A stretch of 64,000 nucleotides of DNA from SVMC01 sp045601345. Lineage in GTDB: Bacteria > Bacillota > Clostridia > Oscillospirales > Oscillospiraceae. A program made the translations under genes and the position numbers. The DNA is taken from positions 1 to 64,000 of the forward strand of contig JAZRZL010000011.1 in assembly GCA_045601345.1 (NCBI GenBank), given 5' to 3'. Shown here one piece after another: positions 49,222-59,361 of the stretch (position 1 is its first letter; each line of letters begins with the position of its first letter). The notes below the pieces were generated by a model that had not been told where the DNA came from, searched no databases, and saw only the letters and a program-made list of their open reading frames with translations.

Positions 49222-50322
49222 ATGGCAACCAAAAAAACAGTCTATGAGGCACCGACACCTGCGAATGATAAGCAAAAAGCTTTGCAGGCGGCACTGCATC
49301 AAATTGAGAAAAACTACGGCAAGGGTGCCGTCATGCGCCTTGGTGACCGCCCGGAGATGAATGTAGATGCCATTCCCACAGGCTCTCTGGCGCTGGATGC
49401 GGCACTGGGCATCGGCGGTGTGCCCAAGGGCAGAATCATTGAGATTTACGGTCCGGAATCCTCCGGCAAAACCACCCTTGCTCTCCACATTCTGGCACAG
49501 GCACAGAAAAAGGGCGGCGAGGTTGCCTTTATTGATGCTGAGCACGCGCTTGACCCGGTGTATGCTGCTGCCATCGGTGTGGATATCGACTCCATGCTGG
49601 TTTCCCAGCCCGATACCGGCGAGCAGGCGCTCGAAATTACGGATGCACTGGTTCGTTCCGGCGCGGTGGATGCCATTGTCGTGGACTCCGTTGCAGCGCT
49701 GACCCCCCGGGCAGAAATTGAGGGCGAAATGGGCGATTCCTTCATGGGACTTCAGGCAAGGCTCATGTCCCAAGCGCTTCGCAAGCTGGCAGGAACCATC
49801 TCCAAGACCAACTGCGTGGTGATTTTCATCAACCAGCTTCGTATGAAGATCGGTGTCATGTACGGCAACCCCGAGACAACCACCGGCGGCAATGCTTTGA
49901 AATTCTATTCCTCTGTCCGTCTGGATGTGCGCCGTATAGAGGCAATCAAGAACGGTAGTGAGGTAGTGGGCAATCGCACCAGAGTTAAGGTCATTAAGAA
50001 TAAGGTGGCTCCGCCTTTCCGTGAAGCAGTGTTTGATATTATGTACGGAGAGGGTATTTCCCGCCTGAGCGAGATGGTCGATCTGGCTGTAGAAATGGAG
50101 ATCGTCAATAAGTCTGGTAGCTGGTTCTCCATGGGAGACGAGCGAATCGGTCAGGGCAGAGATTCTGTGAAGCAGTTCTTTATGGACAACCCCGAAACTG
50201 CCCAGCAGGTGGAGGAGCAGATTCGCGCCAAGCTGTATGACCGTCAGGCCAGCCGCGCCAAGGTGCAGCTGAAGACCGCTGCCAAGCCGGTGGATATTTC
50301 GGCTGACGATTTTAACGAATGA
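49222..50322 (+). CDS. recA: Recombinase RecA
   Basis: 366 residues from the ATG at 49222, nine bases after GAGAGG; an ATG at 49213 lies on that site. Walker A GPESSGKTT, L1/L2 loops, INQLRMKIGVMYGNPETTTGGNALKFYSS. Strand exchange and SOS co-protease. Coupled to recX by an ATGA overlap. I see no obvious LexA box in the short upstream gap. Confidence 0.98.
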   Translation: MATKKTVYEAPTPANDKQKALQAALHQIEKNYGKGAVMRLGDRPEMNVDAIPTGSLALDAALGIGGVPKGRIIEIYGPESSGKTTLALHILAQAQKKGGEVAFIDAEHALDPVYAAAIGVDIDSMLVSQPDTGEQALEITDALVRSGAVDAIVVDSVAALTPRAEIEGEMGDSFMGLQARLMSQALRKLAGTISKTNCVVIFINQLRMKIGVMYGNPETTTGGNALKFYSSVRLDVRRIEAIKNGSEVVGNRTRVKVIKNKVAPPFREAVFDIMYGEGISRLSEMVDLAVEMEIVNKSGSWFSMGDERIGQGRDSVKQFFMDNPETAQQVEEQIRAKLYDRQASRAKVQLKTAAKPVDISADDFNE

Positions 50323-50948
50323 CGATTCTCTCGATTGCACCTCCCACCAATCCCCGGGGACGCTGCAAAATTACCTTTTCTGATGGAAAGGTGTGGAGAA
50401 TTTTGCCGGATATTGTTGCGGAATTCGGCCTGTTCACCGGCATGGAGCTGGAGGACGGGCAGTTGGCCGCACTCAAAAAGGCCTCCGACACTGCGGACAC
50501 CAAACGGCGAGCGGTGAATATTCTCTCTGCAACCTCTGTTTCCAGTCAGGATTTGAGCTTGCGCCTCAAGCGCGGCGGTGCCTCCGAGGAGGATGCCGAG
50601 CATATGGTGACATGGCTCTCCGAGCTGAATCTATTGGACGATGCCCGGACAGCCAGACAAATCGTGGAGCGAGGGGTGCGGAAGGGCTATGGTGTCCACC
50701 GTATCCGGCAGATGCTATATGAAAAAAAGATACCCCGGGAATACTGGGATGCGGCACTGGAGGCTATGCCTCCGATGGATGATGCGATAGATGCCTATCT
50801 GGATGCCCATCTTTCGCCGGATGCCGATGAGAAGGAGCAAAAGCGCACGGTCGATGCGCTGATGCGAAGGGGATATTCCTGGGAGCAGATCAAAGAGGGT
50901 CTGCGCCGCTATGGGGCGCGTTTGGCCGATACATTGGAGGAAGATTAA
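50319..50948 (+). CDS. recX: RecA regulator RecX
   Basis: 209 residues, three-helix repeats (LSLRLKRGGASEEDAEHMVTWLSELNLLDDARTARQIVE, KGYGVHRIRQMLYEKKIP, LMRRGYSWEQIKEGLRRYG). Inhibits or modulates RecA filaments. Overlaps the recA stop by four bases, and its own stop abuts rimO. Confidence 0.93.
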   Translation: MTILSIAPPTNPRGRCKITFSDGKVWRILPDIVAEFGLFTGMELEDGQLAALKKASDTADTKRRAVNILSATSVSSQDLSLRLKRGGASEEDAEHMVTWLSELNLLDDARTARQIVERGVRKGYGVHRIRQMLYEKKIPREYWDAALEAMPPMDDAIDAYLDAHLSPDADEKEQKRTVDALMRRGYSWEQIKEGLRRYGARLADTLEED

Positions 50949-52283
50949 ATGCGTGTGGGATTTATTTCCCTGGGCTGTGCAAAAAATCAGGTCGATTGCG
51001 AACAGATGATGTTTCGGATGCAGGCGGCGGGACATGAGCTTTTGCCTGATCCCGATGGAGTCGATCTTGTGGTCATCAACACCTGCGGCTTTATTGATGC
51101 AGCCAAAAGCGAGGCCATTGACCATATTTTAGCGATGGGTCAGCGCAAGCAGGAAGGCCGAATCGGCAAGATTCTGGTCACCGGCTGTCTGGCTCAGCGC
51201 TATCAGACACAGATTTTGGAGGAGCTGCCGGAGGTGGACGGTGTTCTGGGCACCGGGAGCTACGGCGATATTGTGGAGGCTGCACAGCGTATTATGGAAG
51301 GCTGCCCCTTTGAGCGCTATGGCAGCATCCATGCACCGATTGAGGAATGTGAGCGCGTTCTTACAACGCCGGAGCATTACGCCTTCCTGAAAATTGCGGA
51401 GGGCTGCTCCAACTGCTGTGCCTACTGCGTGATTCCCTCCCTCCGAGGGAAATACCGCAGCCGTCCTATGGATGATGTTCTCTATGAGGCAAGAATGCTG
51501 GCCGATGGCGGCGTGAAAGAGCTGATCGTTGTGGCGCAGGATACCACCCTGTATGGCGTTGACTTGCCGGGGCATGAAAAGCTGCTGCCGAAGCTTTTGC
51601 ATGAGCTTTGCAAAATTGAGGGCATTCATTGGGTGCGGGTACATTATCTCTATCCCGAATCCATCACCCCGGAGCTGCTGGATACCTTTGCGCAGGAGCC
51701 AAAGCTCTTGCATTATCTGGATATCCCCATCCAGCACATTGATGATGAAATTCTCAAGCGCATGAACCGGCGGGGTGACCGGGTCTATCTTGAAAATTTG
51801 TTTACGACCATCCGGCAAAAGCTTCCCGATGCGGTTATCCGTACCAGCCTGATTGTGGGTCTTCCCGGCGAGGGAGAGGAAGAATTCTCCGCGCTGTGCA
51901 ATTTCCTGCGGGAATATAAGCTTGAGCGCGTGGGCGCGTTTGCCTATTCCCCTGAGGAGGGCACAAAGGCAGCGCTGATGCCGCGTCCGTCCGAGGAGGT
52001 TGCCAACCACCGCGCAGAGGTGGTAGCAGAGCTGCAATCGCGCATTATGGACGAGTTCCACCAGTCCCTTTTGGGAAAGCAGCTTGAAATTCTCTGCGAG
52101 GGCTATGAGCCGGAGTCGGATCTATATTATGGAAGAAGCTATGCCGATTCCCCGGACATTGATGGCCGGGTGTGGTTTGCCAGCGAAAAGACGGTGAAGG
52201 TCGGCAGCTTTGTTCCAGTGACGGTTGACCAGCTCATGGAAGGCGAGCTTTGCGGCGAGGCGGTATGGGAGGAGACAGAATGA
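50949..52283 (+). CDS. rimO: Ribosomal protein S12 methylthiotransferase
   Basis: 444 residues. N-terminal MTTase domain with three cluster cysteines (GCAKNQVDCE, NTCGFIDAAKSEA, TGCLAQRY). The radical-SAM motif CxxxCxxC is GCSNCCAYCVIPSLRG, followed by VVAQDTTLYG, and a C-terminal TRAM domain. Adds a methylthio group to Asp of S12. Starts directly after recX and overlaps pgsA by four bases. Confidence 0.95.
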   Translation: MRVGFISLGCAKNQVDCEQMMFRMQAAGHELLPDPDGVDLVVINTCGFIDAAKSEAIDHILAMGQRKQEGRIGKILVTGCLAQRYQTQILEELPEVDGVLGTGSYGDIVEAAQRIMEGCPFERYGSIHAPIEECERVLTTPEHYAFLKIAEGCSNCCAYCVIPSLRGKYRSRPMDDVLYEARMLADGGVKELIVVAQDTTLYGVDLPGHEKLLPKLLHELCKIEGIHWVRVHYLYPESITPELLDTFAQEPKLLHYLDIPIQHIDDEILKRMNRRGDRVYLENLFTTIRQKLPDAVIRTSLIVGLPGEGEEEFSALCNFLREYKLERVGAFAYSPEEGTKAALMPRPSEEVANHRAEVVAELQSRIMDEFHQSLLGKQLEILCEGYEPESDLYYGRSYADSPDIDGRVWFASEKTVKVGSFVPVTVDQLMEGELCGEAVWEETE

Positions 52284-52819
52284 CAACTGCAAGTAAAATT
52301 ACGCTCATCCGGGTCTTCCTGATCCCGGTATTTATGCTGTTTTTATATCTCGTTCCGCAGGCGGCAGCATGGAAATGGGCAGCCCTTGGGGTGTTCATCC
52401 TTGCCAGCCTGACCGATTTTGTGGATGGTCAGATTGCCAGAAGATTCAACCAGACCTCCGATTTTGGAAAGTTTTTAGACCCTCTGGCAGATAAGCTGCT
52501 GGTGATTTCCGCCATGGCGATTTTTTGTGAATGGGGCATTTTCCCGGCATGGGCATTTATGATCGTGCTGGCTCGTGAATTTTCCGTCACCGGCCTGCGG
52601 CTCATTGCAGTTGGCAATGGCAGAGTGATTGCCGCCGGAATGGCCGGAAAAATCAAGACCTGCTGCACCATGATCGGCCTGTGCCTGATGATCGTATTTT
52701 TTGAAAAAACCTGGCTCAACTGGGTAATTATCACTGTGATCGTCCTCACTACACTTTATTCCGGTGTGGAATACTTCATCCAGAACTGGGATGCCCTGAA
52801 CCTGAAAAAGAAGGATTGA
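52280..52819 (+). CDS. pgsA: CDP-diacylglycerol-glycerol-3-phosphate 3-phosphatidyltransferase
   Basis: 179 residues from the ATGA overlapping the rimO stop. Four or five membrane helices and the CDP-alcohol phosphotransferase motif DFVDGQIARRFNQTSDFGKFLDPLADK, matching D-G-x2-A-R-x8-G-x3-D-x3-D. Makes phosphatidylglycerol phosphate in the membrane. Confidence 0.95.
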   Translation: MTTASKITLIRVFLIPVFMLFLYLVPQAAAWKWAALGVFILASLTDFVDGQIARRFNQTSDFGKFLDPLADKLLVISAMAIFCEWGIFPAWAFMIVLAREFSVTGLRLIAVGNGRVIAAGMAGKIKTCCTMIGLCLMIVFFEKTWLNWVIITVIVLTTLYSGVEYFIQNWDALNLKKKD

Positions 52820-52844
52820 CAGAATTTTCTGTTCATGTTACTAT
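52816..52844 (+). promoter_or_regulatory. Promoter of cysS, overlapping the pgsA stop
   Basis: TTGACA (52816-52821), 17 bases, TACTAT (52839-52844). Confidence 0.75.
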
Positions 52845-52859
52845 GGTTTCAACTGAATA

Positions 52860-53065
52860 TCGCGTTGAGCGGAAAGAGTAGCATTGCCGAACCGCACCAG
52901 AGAGGATATGCCATAGGCTGAGAGCGTATCCGGCAGAGCGCTTTGTGAAGTGCATCCGGGAGCGAGGAGAGATCCCGTGTCGGCAGCGTCAAATGCCGTG
53001 AGTAAGAAATGAGAGTGGAACCGCGAGCTTTTGCCCGCCTCTTGGATAGACAAGGGGCGGGTTTT
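52860..53065 (+). promoter_or_regulatory. T-box leader with Cys specifier
   Basis: The T-box sequence AGAGTGGAACCGCG is at 53012-53025. Upstream, the stem I region contains the specifier TGC at 52951-52953 in GAAG-TGC-ATCCGG, the Cys codon, in agreement with the downstream cysS. The terminator CCCGCC-T-CTTG / CAAG-G-GGCGGG with T tract is at 53034-53065. Uncharged tRNA-Cys should stabilise the antiterminator and switch the gene on. Confidence 0.92.
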
Positions 53066-53101
53066 CAGTCTGTAATTAATTGCAAAAAGGAGTAAATTGC
53101 G

Positions 53102-54547
53102 ATGTATCTTTATAATTCTGCTTCCAGAAAAAAGGAACTGTTTGTTCCCAATGACCCCAGCATTGTCAAGATGTATACCTGCGGCCCCACGGTGTACCAT
53201 TTTGCCCATATCGGCAATCTGCGCAGCTATATCATGGAGGATGTGCTGGAGAAGGCACTGCGCTATGAAGGCTACCCCGTGAAGCGTGTCATGAACATCA
53301 CCGATGTAGGTCACCTGTCCTCCGATGCTGACACCGGCGAGGATAAGATGCTCAAGGGTGCCCGCCGTGAGCACAAGAGCGTCATGGAAATCGCGCAGTA
53401 CTATACGGACGCTTTCTTCGATGACTGCCGCAAGCTCCATATCAAGCGCCCCGATGTGGTGGAGCCTGCCACCAACTGCATTGCCGAATATATCAATATC
53501 ATTTCCACTCTGCTCGATAAGGGCTATGCCTATCTTGCAGGCGGCAATGTCTATTTCGATACCTCCAAGCTGGAGCGTTACTATATTTTCAATGACCACA
53601 ATGAAGAAGACTTAGCAGTCGGTGTCCGTGAGGGTGTGGAAGAGGATACCAATAAGCGCAACAAGAATGACTTTGTGCTCTGGTTCACCAAGTCCAAGTT
53701 TGAGGATCAGGCACTCAAGTGGGATTCTCCCTGGGGCGTTGGCTATCCCGGCTGGCATATTGAGTGCTCCGGCATTTCTATGAAGCATCTGGGTGACGAT
53801 CTGGATATCCACTGCGGCGGTATCGACAATGCGTTCCCCCACCATACCAATGAGATTGCCCAGTCTGAATCCTTCCTTGGTCATAAGTGGTGCAACTATT
53901 GGTTCCATGTGCTCCATCTGAATACCAACTCCGGCAAGATGTCCAAGTCTACCGGCGAATTCCTCACGGTATCTCTGCTCGAATCCAAGGGCTATGATCC
54001 GCTGGTCTACCGCCTGTTCTGCCTGCAAAGCCACTACCGCAAGAATCTGGTGTTCACCTATGAGAATCTCGACAATGCAGCCAAGACCTTCCAGAAGCTG
54101 CTTGCCAAGATCGCAGCACTCAATTTTGAGGATGCAGCGCCTGTAGATGAGGCTGCCATGGCGGCACTGAAGGAGAAATTCACCAAGGCACTGGATAATG
54201 ACCTCAATACCTCTCTGGCCATTACGGCAGTCTATGATGTGCTCAAGGCCGATACCAATGATGCAACCAAGCTTGCCGCAATTGCAGATTTTGATTATGT
54301 TCTCTCCCTTGACCTGATCGAAAAGGCAAAGGAACTGAAGAAAAAGCAGGCTTCCGCTGTGACTACTGTGGGCGATATCCTCATTGAAGGCGAGGGCGAC
54401 CCCGAAATTGATGAGATCGTCAAAGCTCGTGCCATGGCAAAGAAGGCAAAGAACTGGGCCGAGGCGGATCGCATCCGTGATGAGCTGAAGGCAAAGGGCA
54501 TTGAAGTCATCGACACCGCTGCCGGTGCAAAGTGGAAGAGAATTTAA
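53102..54547 (+). CDS. cysS: Cysteinyl-tRNA synthetase
   Basis: 481 residues. Class I synthetase with the zinc Cys and first signature in YTCGPTVYHFAHIGNLRSY (HIGN), the second Cys/His zinc ligands around WHIECSGISMKHLG, and KMSKS in GKMSKSTGEF. Charges tRNA-Cys in the cytosol. Controlled by the T-box just upstream. Ten bases upstream of the ATG is AAGGAG. Confidence 0.97.
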   Translation: MYLYNSASRKKELFVPNDPSIVKMYTCGPTVYHFAHIGNLRSYIMEDVLEKALRYEGYPVKRVMNITDVGHLSSDADTGEDKMLKGARREHKSVMEIAQYYTDAFFDDCRKLHIKRPDVVEPATNCIAEYINIISTLLDKGYAYLAGGNVYFDTSKLERYYIFNDHNEEDLAVGVREGVEEDTNKRNKNDFVLWFTKSKFEDQALKWDSPWGVGYPGWHIECSGISMKHLGDDLDIHCGGIDNAFPHHTNEIAQSESFLGHKWCNYWFHVLHLNTNSGKMSKSTGEFLTVSLLESKGYDPLVYRLFCLQSHYRKNLVFTYENLDNAAKTFQKLLAKIAALNFEDAAPVDEAAMAALKEKFTKALDNDLNTSLAITAVYDVLKADTNDATKLAAIADFDYVLSLDLIEKAKELKKKQASAVTTVGDILIEGEGDPEIDEIVKARAMAKKAKNWAEADRIRDELKAKGIEVIDTAAGAKWKRI

Positions 54548-54549
54548 TC

Positions 54550-57084
54550 ATGAAGCTATTGATTCTTGATGGCAACAGCATCATCAATCGCGCCTATTTC
54601 GGTGTGCGGCCACTGACTACCCGGGATGGGCTGTATACCCATGCCATTTATGGCTTCCTGAATATTATGCAGCGTCTGGAGGCAAGCGTTTCTCCCGATG
54701 CGCTGTGTGTCGCGTTTGATCTCCACGGCCCTACGTTCCGCCATGAAATGTATGATGGCTATAAGGCCACCCGTCACGGTATGCCGGAGGAGCTGGCGAT
54801 GCAGATGCCTGTCATGAAGGAAGTGCTGGCGGCGATGCGCATTCCTATTTTTGCCTGTCAGGGCTGGGAGGCCGATGATGTGATCGGCACGGTGGGACGC
54901 ACCTGTGCCCAAGCCGGGTGGGAGTGCATCATTGCCACCGGTGACCGCGACAGTCTACAGCTTATTGAGAACAAGGTCAAGGTAGAGCTGATTACCTCCA
55001 AGGCTGGGCAAACGCTGACCACGCTCTATGACCGCGATGTATTTTTTGAAGAATACGGTCTGGAGCCGATTCGCCTGATTGATTTGAAGGCGCTTATGGG
55101 CGACAGCTCGGATAATATCCCCGGCGTTCAGGGCGTTGGCCCCAAGACGGCAGGAGAGCTGCTCAAGAAATTCGGAACACTCGATGGTGTGTACGAAAAT
55201 CTGACCGATGCCTCTATTCGTCCCAAGCTTCGGGAGAAGCTGGAAGCAAGCAGGGAAATGGCCTATCTCTCCTATGACCTTGCCACCATCCGCTGCAATG
55301 CGCCCATTGATTTTGACCCGGCGCAGTGCCTTCGCAAGCCTGTAAACGGAAAGGCACTCTATGATCTGTTCGTGCGGCTGGAGTTTACAAGGCTCATTGA
55401 CCGCTATGGCCTCCGCGCCTGTGCCTTTGATGATGACTGCACCGCCTGTCCGCAGGAGACAGAGCCTGTGAAGGTGCTGACAGAGCTTCCCTCCAATGCG
55501 GGTGATTGTGCCGTGCTTTTGGATGGAGATCAGGCGGCGATTGCAACAGGAGATGGTATTATTGCGACATCCGTCTCTGAGAATTTTGAATATTTTACGG
55601 CACTTTTCTCCGGAAATCGGGAGATGATCTGCCATGATTTAAAGAATTATTACCATACCTTATCCGCACAAAGGCTTCCGACAAATGCGAAATTTTTTGA
55701 TGTGGCGCTTGCAGGCTATGTGCTTGATCCCACGGTGGGAGACTATTCTATTGAGAAGCTGTCCCTGCAATACCTCTCGCAGGAGGTGGGGAACAGCCTC
55801 ACAGACCGGGTGCAGACATTATGGCAGCTTCGGCCAGTGCTGAGGGAAAAAATGCACACGCTGGGGCTGGAGGAGGTCTATTATAACATTGACCTGCCCC
55901 TGTGCCCTGTTTTGGCGCAGATGGAGGATGCCGGTGTTGCCGTAGATCAGGCAGCGCTTTCCCAATTCGGTCAGATGCTGAATGAGAAAATCAGCCTCCT
56001 CCAGCAGGCAATTTTCGCCGATGCCGGGGAAGAATTCAACATCAATTCTCCCAAAAAGCTGGGTGAAATCCTCTTTGAAAAGCTGAATCTGCCCCCGGTC
56101 AAGAAAACCAAAACCGGCTATTCCACCAATGCCGAGGTTTTGGAGAAGCTTCGCGGACAGCATCCCATCATTGAGCGGATTATGGAATACCGTATGCTGA
56201 CCAAGCTCAATTCCACCTATGCCGAGGGACTGTTAAAGGTCATTGCTCCCGATGGAAGGATTCACACTAGCTTGCAGAATATGGTCACCGCCACCGGCCG
56301 TCTCAGCTCTACAGAGCCGAACCTGCAAAATATCCCGGTACGCACCGAGCTGGGCAGTGAAATCCGAAAGATGTTTGTTGCCAGACCCGGCTGGGTGCTG
56401 GTAGATGCAGACTACAGCCAGATTGAGCTGCGCGTACTGGCGCATATTGCGGATGACCAGAGTATGCAGTCGGCCTTCCGTTCCGGGCAGGATTTCCATC
56501 GGGTGACGGCTTCGCAGGTATTTGGTGTCCCGCTGGAGGAAGTCACGCCGGCCATGCGCAGGAACGCCAAAGCGGTCAATTTCGGTATTGTTTATGGCAT
56601 TTCCAAGTGGTCTCTTTCCGAGGATCTGGGCATCAGCCTCCGCGAGGCGGAGGCTTATATGGAAAGCTACCTGTCCCGCTTTTCCGGGGTGCGCCGTTAT
56701 ATGCGTGAGGTGGTGGAGAATGCGAAAAAAACTGGTTTCGTGACCACCATGTTTGGCAGACGGCGAAACATCCCTGAGCTGACAAGCAGCAATTTCAATA
56801 TCCGTTCCGGCGCGGAACGCATTGCCCTCAATACCCCTGTGCAGGGCAGTGCTGCGGACATCATCAAGCTGGCGATGATCCGCGTTTCCAAAGCGCTGGA
56901 GAAGGAAGCCCTACAGGCACAGCTGGTCTTGCAGGTGCATGACGAGCTGATTGTCGAGTGTCCCCCCTGGGAAGCAGAGCTGGTTTGCCAGCTCTTAGCC
57001 AGAGAAATGGAGCAAGCGACACAGCTTTCCCTCCCGCTCGTTGCCGAGGCCAAGCAGGGAGAAAGCTGGTATGATGCAAAATGA
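54550..57084 (+). CDS. polA: DNA polymerase I
   Basis: 844 residues. 5'-nuclease domain (about 1-290, MKLLILDGNSIINRAYFG, GWEADDVIGTVG, GDSSDNIPGVQGVGPKTA). The central 3'-5' exonuclease-like domain lacks the usual acidic DxE motif (LLDGDQAAIATG in that place) and is probably inactive. Polymerase domain with VDADYSQIELRVLAHIA, RRNAKAVNFGIVYG and QVHDELIVECP. Acts in repair and Okazaki fragment processing. Overlaps rimI by four bases. Confidence 0.96.
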   Translation: MKLLILDGNSIINRAYFGVRPLTTRDGLYTHAIYGFLNIMQRLEASVSPDALCVAFDLHGPTFRHEMYDGYKATRHGMPEELAMQMPVMKEVLAAMRIPIFACQGWEADDVIGTVGRTCAQAGWECIIATGDRDSLQLIENKVKVELITSKAGQTLTTLYDRDVFFEEYGLEPIRLIDLKALMGDSSDNIPGVQGVGPKTAGELLKKFGTLDGVYENLTDASIRPKLREKLEASREMAYLSYDLATIRCNAPIDFDPAQCLRKPVNGKALYDLFVRLEFTRLIDRYGLRACAFDDDCTACPQETEPVKVLTELPSNAGDCAVLLDGDQAAIATGDGIIATSVSENFEYFTALFSGNREMICHDLKNYYHTLSAQRLPTNAKFFDVALAGYVLDPTVGDYSIEKLSLQYLSQEVGNSLTDRVQTLWQLRPVLREKMHTLGLEEVYYNIDLPLCPVLAQMEDAGVAVDQAALSQFGQMLNEKISLLQQAIFADAGEEFNINSPKKLGEILFEKLNLPPVKKTKTGYSTNAEVLEKLRGQHPIIERIMEYRMLTKLNSTYAEGLLKVIAPDGRIHTSLQNMVTATGRLSSTEPNLQNIPVRTELGSEIRKMFVARPGWVLVDADYSQIELRVLAHIADDQSMQSAFRSGQDFHRVTASQVFGVPLEEVTPAMRRNAKAVNFGIVYGISKWSLSEDLGISLREAEAYMESYLSRFSGVRRYMREVVENAKKTGFVTTMFGRRRNIPELTSSNFNIRSGAERIALNTPVQGSAADIIKLAMIRVSKALEKEALQAQLVLQVHDELIVECPPWEAELVCQLLAREMEQATQLSLPLVAEAKQGESWYDAK

Positions 57085-57521
57085 GCAATATTCGGATCAT
57101 TCCCATGGAAATGATGCATATCCCGGCGGTTGCGCAACTCGAAAAGAACCTCTTTTCTGCGCCTTGGGATGAAGCGTCTCTTGAAAGTGAAATGAAGAAT
57201 CCCCTTAGTCTGTGGTTGGTGGCAATGGATGAGGACAAGCTGGCGGGCTATATCGGCAGCCAGAGTGTCCTTGGCGAGAGTGATATGATGAACCTTGCTG
57301 TTTCTCCTGACTATCGTAGGCAGGGCATTGGACGGCAGCTTGTGGAAAGCCTGATTGCGGCGCTTTCTGCGGAAAATCACTGCCTGACATTGGAGGTGCG
57401 CGTTTCCAATGCGCCTGCCATCCGGCTTTATGAGACCATGGGCTTTCTTCCGGTGGGGCGCAGACCCCGCTATTATCAAAGACCCCCGGAGGATGCATTG
57501 ATCCTCCGAAAGGACTGGTGA
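57081..57521 (+). CDS. rimI: GNAT acetyltransferase, RimI type
   Basis: 146 residues. GNAT fold with acetyl-CoA motif RRQGIGRQLVESLI and the C-terminal VRVSNAPAIRLYETMGFLPVGRRPRYY, typical of RimI. Between polA and tsaD; rimI-tsaD pairing is common. Acetylates the N-terminus of S18 in model organisms; the substrate here is inferred. Confidence 0.9.
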   Translation: MSNIRIIPMEMMHIPAVAQLEKNLFSAPWDEASLESEMKNPLSLWLVAMDEDKLAGYIGSQSVLGESDMMNLAVSPDYRRQGIGRQLVESLIAALSAENHCLTLEVRVSNAPAIRLYETMGFLPVGRRPRYYQRPPEDALILRKDW

Positions 57522-57525
57522 ACAC

Positions 57526-58542
57526 ATGATTATCCTTGCAGTGGAATCCTCCTGCGATGAGACCGCCGTTGCGCTGGTGAAGGATGGCAGAGAGATTTTA
57601 ACAAACTGTATCAGCTCTCAGGTGGAGCTGCACAGGCTCTATGGTGGTGTGGTGCCGGAGATTGCCTCCCGAAAGCATATGGAGGCCATTTATGCACTGG
57701 CAGATCAGGCACTTGCCAATACCGGCCTCAGCCGATCCCAGATTGATGCGGTTGCGGTCACCTATGCCCCCGGCCTTATTGGGGCGGTGCTGGTCGGTGT
57801 CAACTTTGCCAAGGCGGCGGCACTTCGGCTGGGTGTGCCCCTGATTCCTGTCCATCATATTCGCGGGCATATTGCGGCAAATTATCTGGCCTATCCCGAA
57901 CTGGAGCCGCCCTTTACCTGCCTTGTGGTATCCGGCGGGCATACCATGATTTTGGCTGTGGAAGACTATACCAAAATGAAAATTCTGGGGCAGACCCGGG
58001 ATGATGCAGCCGGTGAGAGCTTTGATAAGGTCGCCCGCGTGTTGGGAATGCCCTATCCCGGCGGCGCGGCGCTTGACCGCATAGCACGGACAGGGCAGGA
58101 GGGAAAATATCCGCTTCCAAGGGCAAAGCTTTCCGGCAACCCCTTGGATATGTCCTTCTCCGGCCTCAAAACTGCTGCGCTGAATCTGATTCATCACGCT
58201 GAGCAGGTGGGAGAGCCTTTGAATATCCCCGGCCTGTGTGCAGATTTCTCGGCCGCCGTCAGCGATACCCTGATTCCCCGTACCATGGAGGCGCTAAAGC
58301 TTACCGGCATGAAAAAGCTGGCCGTTGCCGGCGGTGTAGCAGCCAATTCCCGCATCCGTGCCGACTTTGAGAAGGCTGCAAAGAAAGCTGGAGTCAAGCT
58401 GTATTTCCCTCCGCTGTCTCTTTGCGGGGACAACGCCGCTATGATCGGCGCGCAGGGCTATTATGAATATCTGGCAGGTAATCTTGCCGACCAGACGCTC
58501 AACGCCTATGCCACCAAAACGCTGGAAGGCGAAGCAATATAA
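57526..58542 (+). CDS. tsaD: tRNA threonylcarbamoyladenosine synthase subunit TsaD
   Basis: 338 residues. ASKHA fold with ESSCDETAVAL, the metal-binding HHIRGHIAAN and VSGGHTM, and C-terminal GGVAANSRIR and LCGDNAAMIG. Works with TsaB/TsaE to make t6A37 on ANN-decoding tRNAs. Its partners are not in this window. Followed by a terminator. Confidence 0.96.
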   Translation: MIILAVESSCDETAVALVKDGREILTNCISSQVELHRLYGGVVPEIASRKHMEAIYALADQALANTGLSRSQIDAVAVTYAPGLIGAVLVGVNFAKAAALRLGVPLIPVHHIRGHIAANYLAYPELEPPFTCLVVSGGHTMILAVEDYTKMKILGQTRDDAAGESFDKVARVLGMPYPGGAALDRIARTGQEGKYPLPRAKLSGNPLDMSFSGLKTAALNLIHHAEQVGEPLNIPGLCADFSAAVSDTLIPRTMEALKLTGMKKLAVAGGVAANSRIRADFEKAAKKAGVKLYFPPLSLCGDNAAMIGAQGYYEYLAGNLADQTLNAYATKTLEGEAI

Positions 58543-58578
58543 ACAATAACGGAGCCGCTTGAGAGCAGTCACAAAAGA

Positions 58579-58634
58579 AGAAAAGTCAAACTTTTGCGGA
58601 ACAAAAATTCCGTAAGCTTGACTTTTCTCTTTTT
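58579..58634 (+). terminator. Terminator after tsaD
   Basis: GAAAAGTCAA pairs with TTGACTTTTC around an inner CGGAA/TTCCG stem, followed by TCTTTTT. Confidence 0.8.
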
Positions 58635-58715
58635 ACAAGTGGTAAACTCGGGTTATAGCATAGATTTTGCGTTTTGCCAGTCACTCATTTCACATTTTCT
58701 GTTTTTGTATCTCTT

Positions 58716-59347
58716 TTATATGTTGATACCTTGAATAGCATTCTCATAAAGGAATACCTTTAGCGTGTCACTTATGCCAGTGTTGTAGTAGTCAAGCAGA
58801 AGAACATTGAACTGCTCCATATGCTTGTCGGTAATGGTTAGTATTCCTGCTCCTGCTTTGACCAAAATCTTGTTAGCCAGCATTAGACTTGTACGCTTGT
58901 TACCATCCCAGAAGAATTGACCTCTTGTACCCCATACAAAGGCATTTAGAGCCTTAGCCGTTAAGGATGTCGGCTAACGCCTGCTGTACGGCTTCCTGCT
59001 GCGGTATAGGTGGCGTATAGTCAGCGCCAGAGATACCAACCGTTCCGGCGCGAAGTTTTCCCCATTCCAAGCCTTCATACCGTGCGATATACTCGTTCAG
59101 TTTGCACCAGTAGTCAAAAGTCACAGGCTCATTTACGGTGTTTAATAGGTGCTTCCAAGCATCTCGCATATTAAGGATTGCTTGTATATCTTCAAGTTTA
59201 ACATTTGGAACATTAACACCATTTAATATGGTTTTCGTTTGTGGAAATGTTATGGCTCTATTCTCCATTTTCATCCCATTTCTTTTTTGCAAGAAATAAA
59301 TTTTGTTCCGGCGTTAAATTATATTTATTCGCAAAATTCATTCGCAT
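58716..59347 (-). pseudogene. Fic family protein, frameshifted
   Basis: Read on the minus strand in three pieces. NFANKYNLTPEQNLFLAKKKW (from about 59347) stops in a shifted frame. MENRAITFPQTKTILNGVN ... WCKLNEYIARYEGLEWGKLRAGTVGISGADYTPPIP follows and ends at a TAA near 58954. After a one-base shift, KALNAFVWGTRGQFFWDGNKRTSLMLANKIL ... YENAIQGI runs to 58716. The GNKRT variant of the Fic loop and the N-terminal LTPEQN-type region are those of a Fic AMP-transferase-like subfamily. At least two frame lesions, so nonfunctional unless sequencing error. Confidence 0.8.
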
Positions 59348-59361
59348 ACCTCAAATCTGAT

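Noticed and set aside
49150..50340. 396-codon minus-strand frame opposite recA
   Set aside because: Antisense shadow of recA, without start signals.
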